Positions 11,300-22,558 of a stretch of 64,000 nucleotides of DNA are shown here, piece by piece; positions within the stretch are counted from its first letter, which is position 1; each line of letters begins with the position of its first letter. Source of the stretch: Fomes fomentarius (lineage: Eukaryota; Basidiomycota; Agaricomycetes; Polyporales; Polyporaceae); the NCBI GenBank assembly GCA_022606135.1, contig JABYQN010000003.1:3410001-3474000 (forward strand), given 5' to 3'. Below the pieces are notes generated by a model, which had not been told where the DNA came from, did not search any database, and worked only from the letters and a program-made list of their open reading frames with translations. A program made the position numbers and the translations under genes.

Positions 11300-12345
11300 A
11301 GATCACGCGTTATTATAGTGCTAAACACTATGCCTATGATAGCCCTCCGCTAGTCTCTATTTGGCCTACGAGTGTGCCAGCTGGACCCCCTCGTCCACAA
11401 TCCGAAACATTGTCAAGAACGGTCCTCTTCTTCAAGACATGGATATTATGCGTCTTCTTGACGCGGGGGCAGCTCGGTAAACTGTGTCAGCAATATTTCT
11501 ACAAAGCGCTCGTGGCTATGACGCGGGCGTTTCGCTCGAATGTGGCAACAACACGACGCATCAACCTCGTCCGTGATCGACGAGCACTGCTCCGGTGACT
11601 ACCTCTTTGCTTCTATGCTGACGATAATCTTATATCATAATCTAATATGCCAGGATCGTGCTTGCTCTGCATCCGACGATGCTGAGGGGTGTTGTGTCGC
11701 TGCGCTGACGGTGAAGACGCCATACGCGACAGCAAAAATTTCAGCAAATGCAATCGCAGTGTTAGAGTTCCAGTGTGCAGGCCTCGTCCACCAGCCACCT
11801 GTACAAACGTGGATGAGCATCGGCACGACCTCCTGTGGTCGTGCACGTTGCGTCGTGATACGAGACATGGGAACGGAACGTACCAGCTGGCGACCAAACC
11901 TGTTTCAGGTAGGGATATCGATATCTCGCTCCTCCGCCCTACGATCCGCAATGAGACCCATTGCTGCCAATTCCGCGCACGGCTGAGAGGAGAAACGTGC
12001 CATGCTGCGACGAGTAAGTGGTGGTGGAAGGAAAGCTTGAGTTGGGCGACAGCACGTGTTTGGCAGCGCCGGCTACTCCGACTCGCCCGGCGTCGGACGC
12101 GAAGACGTGCGCGGGGTTAACACGTTGACGACTGGCCCACCGCATGTGGCTCTGGCGACACGCTCAATCCTCCTTGCTTGTATGCGACCACGGCCACGAC
12201 TTTGGAATGTTCAACGCCCTCGGGAACTACGTTCATGACCGGCGGACAGGGCTTATGAAGGCCGCGGCGTACGTCGGCGGCGGTACTTCATCGGACGCTA
12301 TGTTTTGGAACGACTGGAGGACGTCCGGAATTCAATCTTACAAGA
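11300..12345. other. Unresolved region with short frames
   Basis: Several plus-strand frames of 60-150 codons overlap here (11374-11598, 11540-11986, 11689-12120). The only one that reads at all like protein is around 12170-12360 (HDFGMFNALGNYVHDRRTG, then MKAAAYVGGGTSSD). No domain was recognised and no consistent splice model was found. Confidence 0.3.
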
Positions 12346-12862
12346 GTGGGGTGCACGGGAAAAGTGAGTCGCTGCGTGCGTTACTCTTTCTTGTGTTCCG
12401 AACTGATGTACCGTCTGAACGCCTGTTTCAGTCTCCAGAGGAAATTCGAGCAGAACCAACAGGACATCTCCTTCACGGTCATGGCTCTCCTTCCAGCACT
12501 GAGCAAACACATTCTGCAGGGTATGGATGTCGAGAGTGTCACTCAGGAACTGCAGTCCTATTCCCGCGCAATCAAACCTAGGCTAGACCTCCGACCTCCT
12601 CCCAGTCGAGCCTCACCTCGAGTACCCCGGTGCAGACCCCGAAACGCGATCTGACAACGGTTCTGTCTCGGTCATCTCTTCAGTAGATGGCGTGCAAACA
12701 GACATGTCGGCCTCATCAGCCAGTTGGGTAGACCAGTTCTCATCTTTGGGATCATCTCAGGTCTCTGCTGTCCCTCCATCTTCTGGTGCAAATGGCGAGC
12801 CTCCTCTCCCCCTTTGCTCACGAACCAGGCTCTTGAAACCTTCTCCCGCTTTGCGCTCCTGA
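12346..12862 (+). CDS. C-terminal exons of an unknown protein
   Basis: A helical stretch (LQRKFEQNQQDISFTVMALL, QGMDVESVTQELQSYSR) at about 12430-12570 is followed, one frame over, by an acidic/serine-rich tail. That tail reads EPHLEYPGADPETRSDNG, DMSASSASWVDQFSSLG and ends at TGA 12860-12862. The frame change near 12590 could be a small intron or an indel. It reads as the end of a real gene on the plus strand whose front I cannot assemble. No family is recognised. Confidence 0.35.
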
Positions 12863-12923
12863 ACGACAACCGTCGCGCCATTGCACAAGCTGTGCATGGG
12901 TCATGTTGGAGGCACTCCTGCAT

Positions 12924-12971
12924 GGACCACGACTTTCTCGGACCACGACTTTCTCGGACTACGACTTCCAC
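12924..12971. repeat. 16-bp tandem repeat, three copies
   Basis: The unit GGACCACGACTTTCTC occurs twice exactly at 12924-12955 and a third time with changes at 12956-12971. It lies between two unassigned plus-strand coding pieces. Confidence 0.85.
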
Positions 12972-12981
12972 GCTATGATGC

Positions 12982-13533
12982 ATGAGTCATGGATCGGATA
13001 TGTGGAATGACTCGTCCTCTGCCTGTACTCGCTCGCATTCCTCGCATGCCCTACACACCCCGATGGAGTCCCAGACGAGCGCCGGACTCATCCACTGGGC
13101 GATCGAGCTGCTCAAGGTCGTCGACTCAACGAACATTCCACGTCAAATGCTGCCAGTTATGTACCGGGGCATTGCATTTCGACCGGACCTGCTCGGCCAT
13201 GAAGCCTCGGCACGATATGAGAACAAAGTCGACAGTTGGCAGCCGGCAGTCATCTCGCTCCTTGCTCCGAACCCAATTGCCACTTGTCTCGCATTCTCAA
13301 AGGTTCGTCTCAGGAATATGTGTTCTGAAGCGAGGCAGACGCTAATAAACTCTTTTCAGATGTTTCCGACATTGTGCATTCATTCGCTGTCTACTCGTGG
13401 CCGCGACCTTGCACGATGGCTGGCCTGTTTGGCTAGGAACAATACCAGATTTGAAGAACTTGGTCACGATCTTCTCGACGTTAGACGCTTCGGTCCTGCC
13501 GACAGACGTCAGACCGACCACACGGATACGTAA
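12982..13533 (+). CDS. Hypothetical protein with one intron
   Basis: The frame reads SAGLIHWAIELLKVVDSTN, RQMLPVMYRGIAFRPDLL and FEELGHDLLDVRRFG. A good intron (GTCTCAGGAA...TTTTCAG, about 13309-13360) can be removed from inside the open frame. Alternative frames overlap the first part. The helical composition suggests a true exon set, but I do not recognise the family and the ends are uncertain. Confidence 0.3.
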   Translation: MSHGSDMWNDSSSACTRSHSSHALHTPMESQTSAGLIHWAIELLKVVDSTNIPRQMLPVMYRGIAFRPDLLGHEASARYENKVDSWQPAVISLLAPNPIATCLAFSKVRLRNMCSEARQTLINSFQMFPTLCIHSLSTRGRDLARWLACLARNNTRFEELGHDLLDVRRFGPADRRQTDHTDT

Positions 13534-14639
13534 GAGCATTATGCAGGAAGTATGCTTACTAGACACGACACTATCAGGAGGGATGCCGGCAGGACACATC
13601 GAATGCAGCTGGTCTGGTGGGGTTTCAACCAGGTCCATCAGAATCGCGTCAAACACGAGCTCGTTGCCGCAGGCCGGCATGAGACTTCGATAATCTGGCC
13701 CAGCACTGTGGCGGCGAGTTGACCAGGCCTCTGACTGGTGGGGTGTTCGATTCTGTGAGTAAGTTCTATGCTTCATGAGATTATGTCAAGGACTGACCAG
13801 GCAGAGACGGCCCAGTCGAGCCAACTACCAGTAGATGTTGGATTCTGTGTCTATCGTGGAGCGAGAAGAGCGCCGGGACCAGTCCAGAGTCCCGCTTCCA
13901 ACGTGCAGCCGCAGCCCGACGTCCGTCACTATCACTCCTCGCAGTTACACAGACTCGACTCTGTCGCCTCTTGTTGAGGTGCACTTGCATCTCGGCAGAC
14001 GTCGTGCGATCACCCGGCCTCCATCCGACAGTGCATCCGCTCGAGTCCCTAGCAACCGGCTCCCGCGTTTCGACCTCATTTGGTTCAGGGCCACCAACTG
14101 TGGAAAAACAGACAACCGAAGAGTTTGTGCACCAGGGGGGCAATGATGAAGCAGAGAGTACTGACGAGGAAGAGATGCGCAGACCTCAAAAGCGGTGCAA
14201 ATGTGCGACAGGTCCGTGACCGTACTCAATGTGTTCAGCGTGCTTGTGGATTGATACTGCCACGCCCAGGGGAATTCGTCATCTGAGTCCTATCTGTCGA
14301 GCAAGGCACGAGATGTACTGCGGTTTGGTTGGGGAATATGATATGATAGTCGTACGCATTGTTATTCAAGTTACGACCACGGGGATTTATTTCTACCTCA
14401 ATCAATTGAACCAGGCATCCAAACGTCTATAGATTGTGAAACAAGACACCTACATCCTTGAGCATACTGCGTCATTGAAAACCAAGTGTTGCAATCTTCA
14501 ACTTGGGTTGTAGGCAGTTTGGAACAGCTCGGTGTACATCAAGATAAGGAGGGGTCTCGAGGATAATGTGACAAATCAACAATCGCAGGGAGCACTAGAG
14601 GCAGTATTTACTTTGACATTCGGACGACCGGTACTATCG
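13534..14639. other. No assignable gene
   Basis: Frames of 70-145 codons run on both strands and overlap one another (for example 13342-13776 minus and 13945-14229 minus). None shows domain-like sequence. The last 300 bases before 14640 are AT-richer and may be the 3' flank of the minus-strand gene to the right. Confidence 0.4.
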
Positions 14640-16135
14640 ATAAACAAGTTGCGTCCATGGTTCATCATGAAGTTCGGCCTCTGTGCGTGTAGTGCTTAAA
14701 CGACATATAGACATGTACACAATGATAGGTAACGAGGTCCGATAAAAGGCACGATGTAGTTGGGAATCGCTATCACGACAACATGACGTAGGGAAGAATG
14801 CACTGTCTCCTTGAATAGTATCACTGTACATTACTGTGAGGCAGGCCCTTGAACGTCCAGATGAGCGGGGGACACTGACCTTGTTCACGTAGTTGTAGAC
14901 ATCAAATAACTGGTCATGAGGACCTGCGTCCATTGCCTTGAAGAACGCCACAACCGATGCGTTGTCAGTGGAATTTGCGGGAGGGTGTTCATTTCGTTCC
15001 GAGGCAGAACTACTACTGCTAGAAGCGGAGGGGCCACTTAGGGAACTCTACGTGTCGAGCATAAATTTGGCTAGCTAGAGGAGCGGTAATATGTGCAAAC
15101 TTACTGGCGTCGATGAGACAGCATTAGAAGCCGGTCTAGATGGCATATACGTGACATCTCTTGCGGTGGGTTGATCCATCACTTGAGTGGCTGGAGGGTA
15201 TGCCGAAAATGAGCCACCCTGAGACGAGAATTGAATGCTGGATGTTGCCTGATGGATATGGACAGCAACTTACCATGTTGGCCTCGTTTGAGGACGATCG
15301 GGATGATGAATCTGCTATGTTGACTAGATTGTAGCCGCTAATGGGTCTGAGTGGGGGGGGGATAGACTGCATACGGAGAGACAGTCATAGGGTTTGATTG
15401 TTCCCCGATCGTAGCATCATGATGATTATGGTACGGTCCGGCTTCTGACGATTTCCCAGATCCTGCAATCAAGGGGGGATTGAGGTCCTTCGCATAGTGA
15501 AAGCCAGCGGTAGCGACACAGTGACTGGACGTTGCCGTCATTAGAGGCGAAGTTCGATCGCCGATACTCTTGATGGTCGGTCCTACAGAGGTAGTAGTCG
15601 AGTGGTAGTTTTGGGCATTGTCCAGTCGAAGGGGCCCCACAGTCGCGGACGGGCTATTTAGTTTCGCTGGGTTGAAGGGGCCTGTCATAGCGATGACGGG
15701 GCCGACGACGCTCTGTGCGTTAGATAAGCCCGAGTGTAAGGTATCACAAGGGTAAGGTGCATTGACACCAGGTCGAATAGTACCGGGATCGGCAGGAAGA
15801 GAGGTGCGAAGCTGCTTTCGCAAATGTTTCCACGCGGTCATATCCGGTAGTGGAAAGTCGCCGCTTCTTGATACGTTCGATGGCAAGCCCCATGGGATGA
15901 ACAACATAATACTTGAGGACCTCTGAATCCTATAGCTCAGAGCACCGGGTGAACACGAGTGTTGAGCGGTTATTGAAGAACTCACCTTCGTGTCTAGCCC
16001 TTGGTCAGGATCCCTTGCAGGGGGGGTGTTTCCAGTGTGGCGCTCTATAGACATAGATGTCGGGTCAGTAAATTTGTGCCTTACAATGAGTGAGGACGGT
16101 TCAGGTGTGACCGTACAATTGCCATCGCAAGCCAT
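14640..16135 (-). CDS. Pro/Ser/Thr-rich protein of unknown function, multi-exon
   Basis: The minus-strand frame from ATG 16135 (MACDGNCTVTPEPSS) runs 265 codons if read through, with a likely in-frame 63-nt intron at about 15985-15923. It contains LPDMTAWKHLRKQLRTSLP and long Ser/Thr/Pro/Asn stretches. At 15353-15361 a run of nine C (minus strand) breaks the frame. With eight C the reading continues PPPLRPISGYNLVNIADSSS. It then passes through GT-AG introns into FSAYPPATQVMDQPTARD, a poly-Ser exon, and AFFKAMDAGPHDQLFDVYNY near 14900. It resembles a disordered regulator, but no DNA-binding domain is visible. Confidence 0.5.
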
Positions 16136-16164
16136 CTATGCCTCCATTTGTCGAACCAAGTCCC

Positions 16165-16385
16165 GCCGACTCTGTCCCGCCGACTCTGATTGTACAACCA
16201 GTGGCACACATAGTCGTGGGCGACAGCAGTAGTACTGCAGCTAAAGCCGTGCGGAATTTTCCGCCGGTATCCTCAATTAACAGACGTACACGTAAGTGTG
16301 CAAAGATGTGCCACCTGGCAACCCCCAAAGGTACGCATACGCATATATACATGTACAAAGATGTGCCACCCGGGAACCCCCAAGA
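16165..16385. repeat. Two small direct duplications
   Basis: TCCCGCCGACTCTG is doubled at about 16165-16192. Then two ~34-bp copies sharing CAAAGATGTGCCACC and AACCCCCAA lie at 16296-16330 and 16351-16385. The DNA is non-coding and sits upstream of the minus-strand Pro/Ser/Thr-rich gene. Confidence 0.75.
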
Positions 16386-18115
16386 CGCTAGCCGAGATCA
16401 AATTGAAGCCTAGGAATACTGCAGCTGCACCCCAGCCACCCGGGACTTGCCTTGCGATACGTGATGTATGGTCCGGAGCCCGTGTCAGGCCTTGGACACT
16501 GCAGCTGGAGTATGTGCATGCGCATCTGCATGCGTCCTTCGACCCAAGGGAATCGCACTGGTGATGAGACCACTGGACAGGCTTGCTCGCCCGCAAGCAC
16601 CACAACCATACACTTAAGTGAACAGACAGGGAGATGAGACATTCTGTCGCGACTGGCGTAAGATATGATAGTACTCGCCGCATTTGGTAATCGAAGCGCG
16701 CGCCGACGAGCGCCATCGCTTCTCCTCTTCGTACCACCACGACTCACCGCCGATGACGCGTCCCGCCAAGATCCTTCGCGCACGCCATGGAAGTCGACAT
16801 GATCCACAGACACACCGAGCCTTTGAGCGCGCAGGAACTAGAGCCAGATGTCTCGCCGATACAAGCCGAGCCAGCCCGCACCGACGCAACAGGCCTTCGC
16901 GTCCGGACGACGGTCGCCAAGCCTCGCGGATACTGCCATTCCGACTTACTCGCCGACGAGCCTCAGTCCGAGCACTCGACCGACGTCCTATGTAGCCATA
17001 TGCATCCGCTCTTCTATCCCCTCCTTTCCCTGTCGGACACCCTCGTACTTACTTACCTTCACACTCCAGCACCTTTCCAACATTTTCCATCGCTACTTCT
17101 GGCCTCGGAATCCCGTAGATACTTAAGGTGACTACCACACTCGAATACAAGCATAGTTTCCCCCGTCTCCGACTCTCGACTTTCGTACTTCGACTTTCGA
17201 CTCTCGTTCATCGACCAGCGCCTATCGTATCTCGGCTCCCGACACTCTCCGTCTACTCTCGACGCTCGACTCACAGCCTACAGATCCTCGGCTTCGACTC
17301 TCGACATCCTCATGATCAGCGACCTTCGACACTCATTATATTCGATTCCCGGGACTATCCCCGATATGCCGACGCTATCCTACATCGCCACTCCCTCCAC
17401 CACTCACCTCTATCTCCCTTTCCTCTCTCTCTCATCCCACTCCATCCGGCTCCCCTTGTGTACACACGACCGGACTCTCGCACCTTCGACCTCGTGCACA
17501 CTCCCGCATTTCAAGGTCTATCATCGCTCATTCGGCTCAACCGGGCCGTCAGTTTTAGAAAGGAAGCTTCAACGAGCTCGTTATGTACGTACGATGGCTT
17601 AAGCTTGCCTCTTGCGCAACCTATTTTCCATCTGACCGTCCTCGACATCACCAGCGGAAGCCAGGCACATCTAGCCCATGAGTCAACTCCATATGTATTG
17701 CACCAGGGAATTCGAAAGCCCTGTTACGGCTAATTCTCACTGATCGTGACCGCGAACTTTGAGGACATTACACTGGTTAACGTTCCGATTACCACACGGC
17801 CGACATGTTACTATGACTAGTCTCTCTACTCATATCCATTCTAGTCCACCTGTTCATTCATCCAATCCTCTGATCAATCTATCAAGTGATTGTAATCACA
17901 CACACTGATGACGGATTACTAGGTCTAAGAGAGTGTCCTTTCACCCACACACGTTGTCAGAGTGTCCAACATCGAGGGTAGATGGGTGCTCCAGCTCTAG
18001 GCTTGCTCTGAGTTTACCAAAATGCTGCCAGTGGCAAACGCTTCTTGCTGCATACAAATGCATATGAGACCACAGTGTTAACGATGCTCATCATATGGTA
18101 CGTCATCTACAGCAC
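16386..18115. other. Low-complexity pyrimidine-rich DNA, no convincing gene
   Basis: From about 17040 to 17520 the plus strand is C/T-rich, with repeated CGACTCTCGAC and TTCGACTTTCGACT motifs. The longest open frame (17128-17733, 201 codons) is a by-product of that composition: it is Ser/Arg/Leu/Thr-rich with no domain. The remainder holds nothing recognisable. Confidence 0.6.
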
Positions 18116-18412
18116 TTACATTTGCCACGCGGATCGCTCGAGTCCATGCAAGATAAAGTGACTCCCGAAGGAAAGCGCATTGTCGTAATATCTCATGCAG
18201 CCCAAGTTGCGTTGCCGGTGGGACGGCAAAGGTGCCTGTGACAATATGCCGATGGCGACCGACTGTATGGCTCCCGTTCCTCTTTCTATCTCTTTCGCTA
18301 CGTCTTGTAGGCGTTTGAAAAGCCCATCTATGACGATTGAAAGCTGTTGCCCGCCGTTTAAAGTCGTTGATGAGTCGCTGAGGGACATTCGGACCACGGT
18401 GGGAGAAGGCAA
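18116..18412 (-). CDS. Small hypothetical protein
   Basis: A 98-codon minus-strand frame begins MPSPTVVRMSLSDSST and contains a helical stretch (LSIVIDGLFKRLQDVAKEIE). It could be a real small exon, but there is no homology that I know, no clear introns and no partner. Low confidence. Confidence 0.25.
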   Translation of the reverse strand: MPSPTVVRMSLSDSSTTLNGGQQLSIVIDGLFKRLQDVAKEIERGTGAIQSVAIGILSQAPLPSHRQRNLGCMRYYDNALSFGSHFILHGLERSAWQM

Positions 18413-19027
18413 AGAGGCAGTGTATATAGATGATCTAAATAGAGACGGTATGGCGTGTCACATATGGATTTGTACAACAGCGTGAGCTGTACAGCTGCGG
18501 CTGTAGCTGCTCATGATTCGAATCTTTTAGTGCAGTGCAAATTAATCCTCGCAGGCACCGTCCGGCATGTCCCGGATGGCACAATGCTTTAAGCGCCCAT
18601 GTAGTCGGCGCGGATCCGGATAGTTGCGGGGGCAATGGATCCGGAGGCCATGCATATACCATGCATATGTGTACATGTGTACCATCGGTCGTCTCCGAGA
18701 AAGACATAGACAGCTTATGCTCAAATGTGGTACAGTTGATTGATATATATACATATAGTGAGCTGACTGGCTGTGCTGCAGCCTGTGGAGGTTGTGGTTG
18801 AGACGAGGACGCGTCTTCATGCGAGGTAGATCCGGCTGCCCGCCGCAGACGGGGGCAGGCCTGAGGTCATCGTGAGGGAGAGCCCAGATTCTGAGAAAGG
18901 AAAATGCTGCCATGGAAGTTGGAACAAACAGAGGCGCGCTCAGGGCTCGTCTCTCTGGGCGGTCTCTGCAAGACTGCGATTAGTGCGCCTGACGTTACAC
19001 CTATCTGACATCCCGCTGCTCACTGGT
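18413..19027. other. No assignable gene
   Basis: Overlapping frames of 80-120 codons on both strands around 18535-18913 contain no domain-like sequence. Confidence 0.4.
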
Positions 19028-19563
19028 TCACCACCACGCGCGACATTGCCGTTGAAACTGGCCGCTTGCCTTCACGCTGAGGGAAGACGAGCTACTCCCA
19101 AAACTCATACTATCAATTGAGCGCAATCTTGTAGTAGTAGTAGTAGTAGCCCCGGTGTCAAGAATGAAGAGTGTGATTGGTCTCTCATCGTGTGCTCGAG
19201 ATTTTCCAAATGAAGAGGTCCTGACATAGGCTGAACAAGGTAGACTTGAGTGCGACAGGGTTGTGATGCGCATATGAGTAGCAGCAGATCTGAGCCAGCG
19301 GTAGTACTCACATAATAACAAAGGGTAACTCAACCCAAGGTCGAGGAGCCACGTCAGACACAGGCTCCAGGTTTCACTGTACATTGAGTCGGGAAGTCAC
19401 AGAGAATAGTACCGACAGAGACGATGAGGAAGGACCAGATTGACCGTAGCGGGCGCCATGCTCGCTTTGCTGCAATTTTCCGTCGTCGTCGTTGACGAAT
19501 GTAACGCTGTTTTATCCAGATGAGGCGCAACATATAAGAGGACTTGGGAGTAAGTAAGATCAA
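19028..19563 (-). CDS. Unresolved minus-strand exons with hydrophobic segments
   Basis: Two overlapping frames read SMYSETWSLCLTWLLDLGLS and then a Ser-rich end (DSMSFGSSSSSLSVKASGQF) finishing at 19028. An Arg-rich, hydrophobic piece (IWSFLIVSVGTIL) sits at about 19470-19380. They may be the tail of a membrane protein with a cytosolic Ser-rich end. I considered a 7-TM receptor but cannot show it. Confidence 0.25.
19132..19149. repeat. (TAG)6 microsatellite
   Basis: Six perfect TAG triplets. On the minus strand in the frame above they encode a Thr run. Confidence 0.9.
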
Positions 19564-19839
19564 TACGAGAGGGATGTGGTACGAGGCTGGAGAGGATACT
19601 TAGAAGTGGCTCGAGAGCGGCATCAGGTACCGAGCTTTCGGCGCTGCTTTGGGCCGATACTCGGAGTTACCTCGATTGATGTGGAAAGGGAAGACACAAG
19701 TGATCTGATTACGATGAATATGCATATGAGTACACTAGTACTTACTTACTGGAAACAAACACGAACAGTGATGGGAACGAAGGGGATGATAATCCGGACG
19801 ACTACAAATTTCCAGCTTGACGAGTTGTTGACTATCCTC

Positions 19840-21103
19840 CTCGCACGCGCCTGAATACGGAGAGACGTTGCTGGAAGGCGTCGGTGTTGCGATCGATGCT
19901 AACGCGGAGGGGGGGCAAAATCTGGGAAGGATGAGACGGGTATCTTATTACACATGTTGACGGCGTACTTGCCTCGTCCATGACATTGAGAGCCTCGTTG
20001 ACGCGTTCAAACTGGTCGGCAGCCGTCCGGAGCGCTGCGATGGTTACCTCGGTGTTGGGCTCCAGACCGGGTAGGACGGAGGGGGTTGACAGAGCAACGT
20101 CGATGCACGCCTACATACCAGTCAGTCTATCGATTGCAGTTCATTCACAATGGACTTACCTGGAGCTCGACAAGGGCAACACCTTGAGGCTCTATCTGGG
20201 CCTTGAGCGCGGCAGTCACCGCAGCGAATCGACAAAACTTGCGGTGGTACTCATCGCGTAGCATTTCACCGCGTTCAAGGAAATCCAGGGACATCTCCGC
20301 ATACAACTTTGCGCCCTGGTCCTCAAGATTTTGACGCTCCCTCTGTAGCTGACGCAGCACTCCGAGGGGCGGAAGCATCGCGAGGACGGTCTGCCTTGGG
20401 GACGCCGGCCTATTAAGGGCCGCAGCGTGCAAGGTTAGCCGAGTCTAGTTGCGACAGTCAGCGTGGACGGTAAATGTAAAGAATACATACGGGCACGTAC
20501 CGCTGACTGGCCGAGCACGCGGAAGTAGGGCTCGTATAAATCGAGACGCTGACGGCTGTCGTCTAAGTACTCTTGGTATCCCTGGACACCGTCCTGAAGA
20601 GTCTTGATGATTCCACCAAAGGATATTTTGTCTAGCTGTGGCAGAATAGCTATATTATCGTTGTAAGACTGGGCGAGCTGACGATCGGTGAGGAAGTGCA
20701 GGACAAATGAGTTCGCGACCGACTAACCGAGTTCACCGCAGTGACGACTGCTGTGTACGACCGCGCGTGTTCGGCGACACCATCTGCAACGTCGACCACG
20801 CTTTTGGTAGTACGGACTTGGTAACCGCCCCTGTAAATGTCGGTCCTTGCGAGGCGGCGATACTTGTAGTTCAGTTTAGTAAAAACGTCGAGAGACGAAG
20901 CACGCCAGGCCGCAGGTGCGGAGATTGGGAAACCGGCGGGTCGAAGCACTCTACGGGGGGTCCCGTTAGATGGCTGCGCAACAGTGAGCATGAGCCACTT
21001 ACGCACGAAGATCGAACTCTAGTTGGAAGAGTGCTTCGTCCATACGCTGCCGCTCTGCGTTAAGGAGGGGGAAGGCTTCAGCGCTTGAAACTATCGACGA
21101 CAT
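19840..21103 (-). CDS. Uncharacterised coiled-coil protein, family copy 2
   Basis: The start ATG at 21103 gives FPLLNAERQRMDEALFQLEF. Exons with clean GT-AG borders follow: LRPAGFPISAP with LNYKYRRLARTDI near 20930-20840; LDKISFGGIIKTLQDG, YLDDSRQRLDLYEPYF and RVLGQSA near 20640-20510; QRERQNLEDQGAKLYAEMSL with VTAALKAQIEP near 20350-20190; CIDVALSTPSVLPG with ADQFERVNEALNVMDE near 20100-19980; and ILPPLRVSIDRNTDAFQQRL near 19920. The exons correspond one-for-one to copy 1 at 8366 on the opposite strand. The reading frame is better preserved here. The function is unknown; a cytosolic helical scaffold is the most one can say. Confidence 0.6.
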
Positions 21104-21479
21104 GGTGGCGTAGGGATGAGGTCTGAGGAAGAGGCAGGCAGACGAAGCACTGAGAGATATATACCCATCTTTTTCTTTGACCAAGGACACATGGCAAGAG
21201 TCTAGATTATTCTCGCCCATGCGTCCTTCTTACTTCACTTATAGTACTCGTCCCACTCAACCTATTGATGATACAGCATGGAAACTCTTTCTCATTCTAT
21301 AGATGAGCGATGACAGATCAAAAGTTGCTAGTGGGAGCTCGAGAACGAGAAGCAATGCGCGCCTATGCTGATCCGTCGGGTTCTATAGCGGCCGGGACAG
21401 ACATAGTGCGGAGAAGGAAGAGGATTGAAGAAACGCGGCAGAGGGGACGAAGTACATTGTGACCAGGTTGTACCGCTCC

Positions 21480-21625
21480 CGAGACTCCCGAGACCTCCGA
21501 GCACATGGCACGCGAGCCACATCTTCGCAATGACCGGATCCTGCTTCACGCCCTCGCCGCGCAAGTACATCCGCCCGAGGTAGCCGGCGGACACTAGCGC
21601 CTCTTCCTTGGAAGGCCGGTCGACT
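21480..21625 (-). pseudogene. SEL1-repeat (HRD3/SEL1L-like) fragment
   Basis: On the minus strand, EEALVSAGYLGRMYLRGEG followed by VKQDPVIAKMW is a textbook SEL1 repeat. It closely resembles the HRD3/SEL1L adaptor of the ER-associated degradation ubiquitin ligase. The open frame continues to 21328, but the sequence after MW no longer looks like SEL1. This is a single-repeat remnant lying directly upstream of the UbiA gene and overlapping its likely promoter or first exon. Confidence 0.6.
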
Positions 21626-21697
21626 TACCAATCGTAGGCGCTTCGCCTCTCGCTTACCCGCGCAATCGACACACTCAACTCTCACCACTTCCAGACG

Positions 21698-22558
21698 ATG
21701 TTCGCGTGGTGTACTGTACCAAGGACAGACCTTCGAGCATTCGCCCAGTCCGTTTGCTGGACCTGGCTCTATCTCCTTCAGTTCTGCCTGTCAAATCAAA
21801 GTCTTTCCCCTGATGAAGACGAGCGGAACAAACCCTGGAGACCCCTTCCTTCCCGTCGCATCTCCATCCGTCACGCACTCATCATTCGCTGGACATTGCT
21901 ACCGCTATGCATTGTCCTGTCCGTTTTTCACAACATCACCGCTGTCGGCCTCATCCTCACGTTAGGGATATTGTTGCACAACGAACTACGTCTGGATGCT
22001 CACTGGTTCACGCGAAATGTACTCAATGCTCTCGGATATGCGGTATTTGACGCTGGTGCAACGGCGATCGCCTGTGCAAGTAAGTCAGACTCGATTGTGA
22101 CGCCCCGCCACGGCTTCAATCCCTCACGTGTGCCCTCTCTAGGTTCTATATCAGAACTTCCTCGCGCCGCGGTAGCAGCTCACTACTTCAGCATCGCAAT
22201 CGTTCTTACAACAATTCACGCTCAAGATTTTCAAGACGAGGCGGGTGATCGTTTGGAGAAGCGACGGACTATCCCTATCGTTATGCCTCGCGTCGGACGT
22301 CTATCCATGCCTCTGGGTCTGACCCTATGGTCTATAGGCCTGGGCATGCTATGGAACCGCTCCCTCGCGCAGTTGTTGCTCCTCTCTTCAGTGGGAGGCC
22401 TGGTCGGCGCACGCTTCTACTACTTTCGCACTCCCGAGGCTGACAAGCTTTCGTATCGACTATATAATGTAAGTCCGCACATTACTCCTTCCATGCGTCC
22501 AATGACGTTTCGGAAGGTCTGGCTAGCAATGGTCCGGATCACACCAATGTATGCGTAG
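21698..22558 (+). CDS. UbiA-family membrane prenyltransferase / terpene cyclase
   Basis: This is a polytopic membrane enzyme of the UbiA superfamily, which transfers or cyclises polyprenyl diphosphates. The first Asp-rich motif is SNQSLSPDEDERNKPWRPLP and the second is HAQDFQDEAGDRLEKRRTIP; both bind Mg-diphosphate. About six or seven hydrophobic segments are visible. Two introns sit inside the open frame: 63 nt from about 22080, and 48 nt from about 22470, the latter restoring YNVWLAMV. The sequence ends at TAG 22558. It lacks roughly 40 N-terminal residues seen in relatives. A TTCCAG acceptor just before the ATG suggests an upstream first exon, now replaced or obscured by the SEL1 fragment. 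It neighbours a polyprenyl diphosphate synthase. Its substrate is unknown. Confidence 0.8.
   Translation: MFAWCTVPRTDLRAFAQSVCWTWLYLLQFCLSNQSLSPDEDERNKPWRPLPSRRISIRHALIIRWTLLPLCIVLSVFHNITAVGLILTLGILLHNELRLDAHWFTRNVLNALGYAVFDAGATAIACASKSDSIVTPRHGFNPSRVPSLGSISELPRAAVAAHYFSIAIVLTTIHAQDFQDEAGDRLEKRRTIPIVMPRVGRLSMPLGLTLWSIGLGMLWNRSLAQLLLLSSVGGLVGARFYYFRTPEADKLSYRLYNVSPHITPSMRPMTFRKVWLAMVRITPMYA

Noticed and set aside
17128..17733. 201-codon plus-strand ORF
   Set aside because: It lies in C/T-rich low-complexity DNA with repeated CGACTCTCGAC motifs, has no introns or domains, and its composition follows the repeat.
19028..19860. Possible STE3-type pheromone receptor
   Set aside because: Hydrophobic pieces and a Ser-rich tail are present, but seven TM segments or receptor motifs could not be assembled, and 19840-19920 fits the coiled-coil gene instead.
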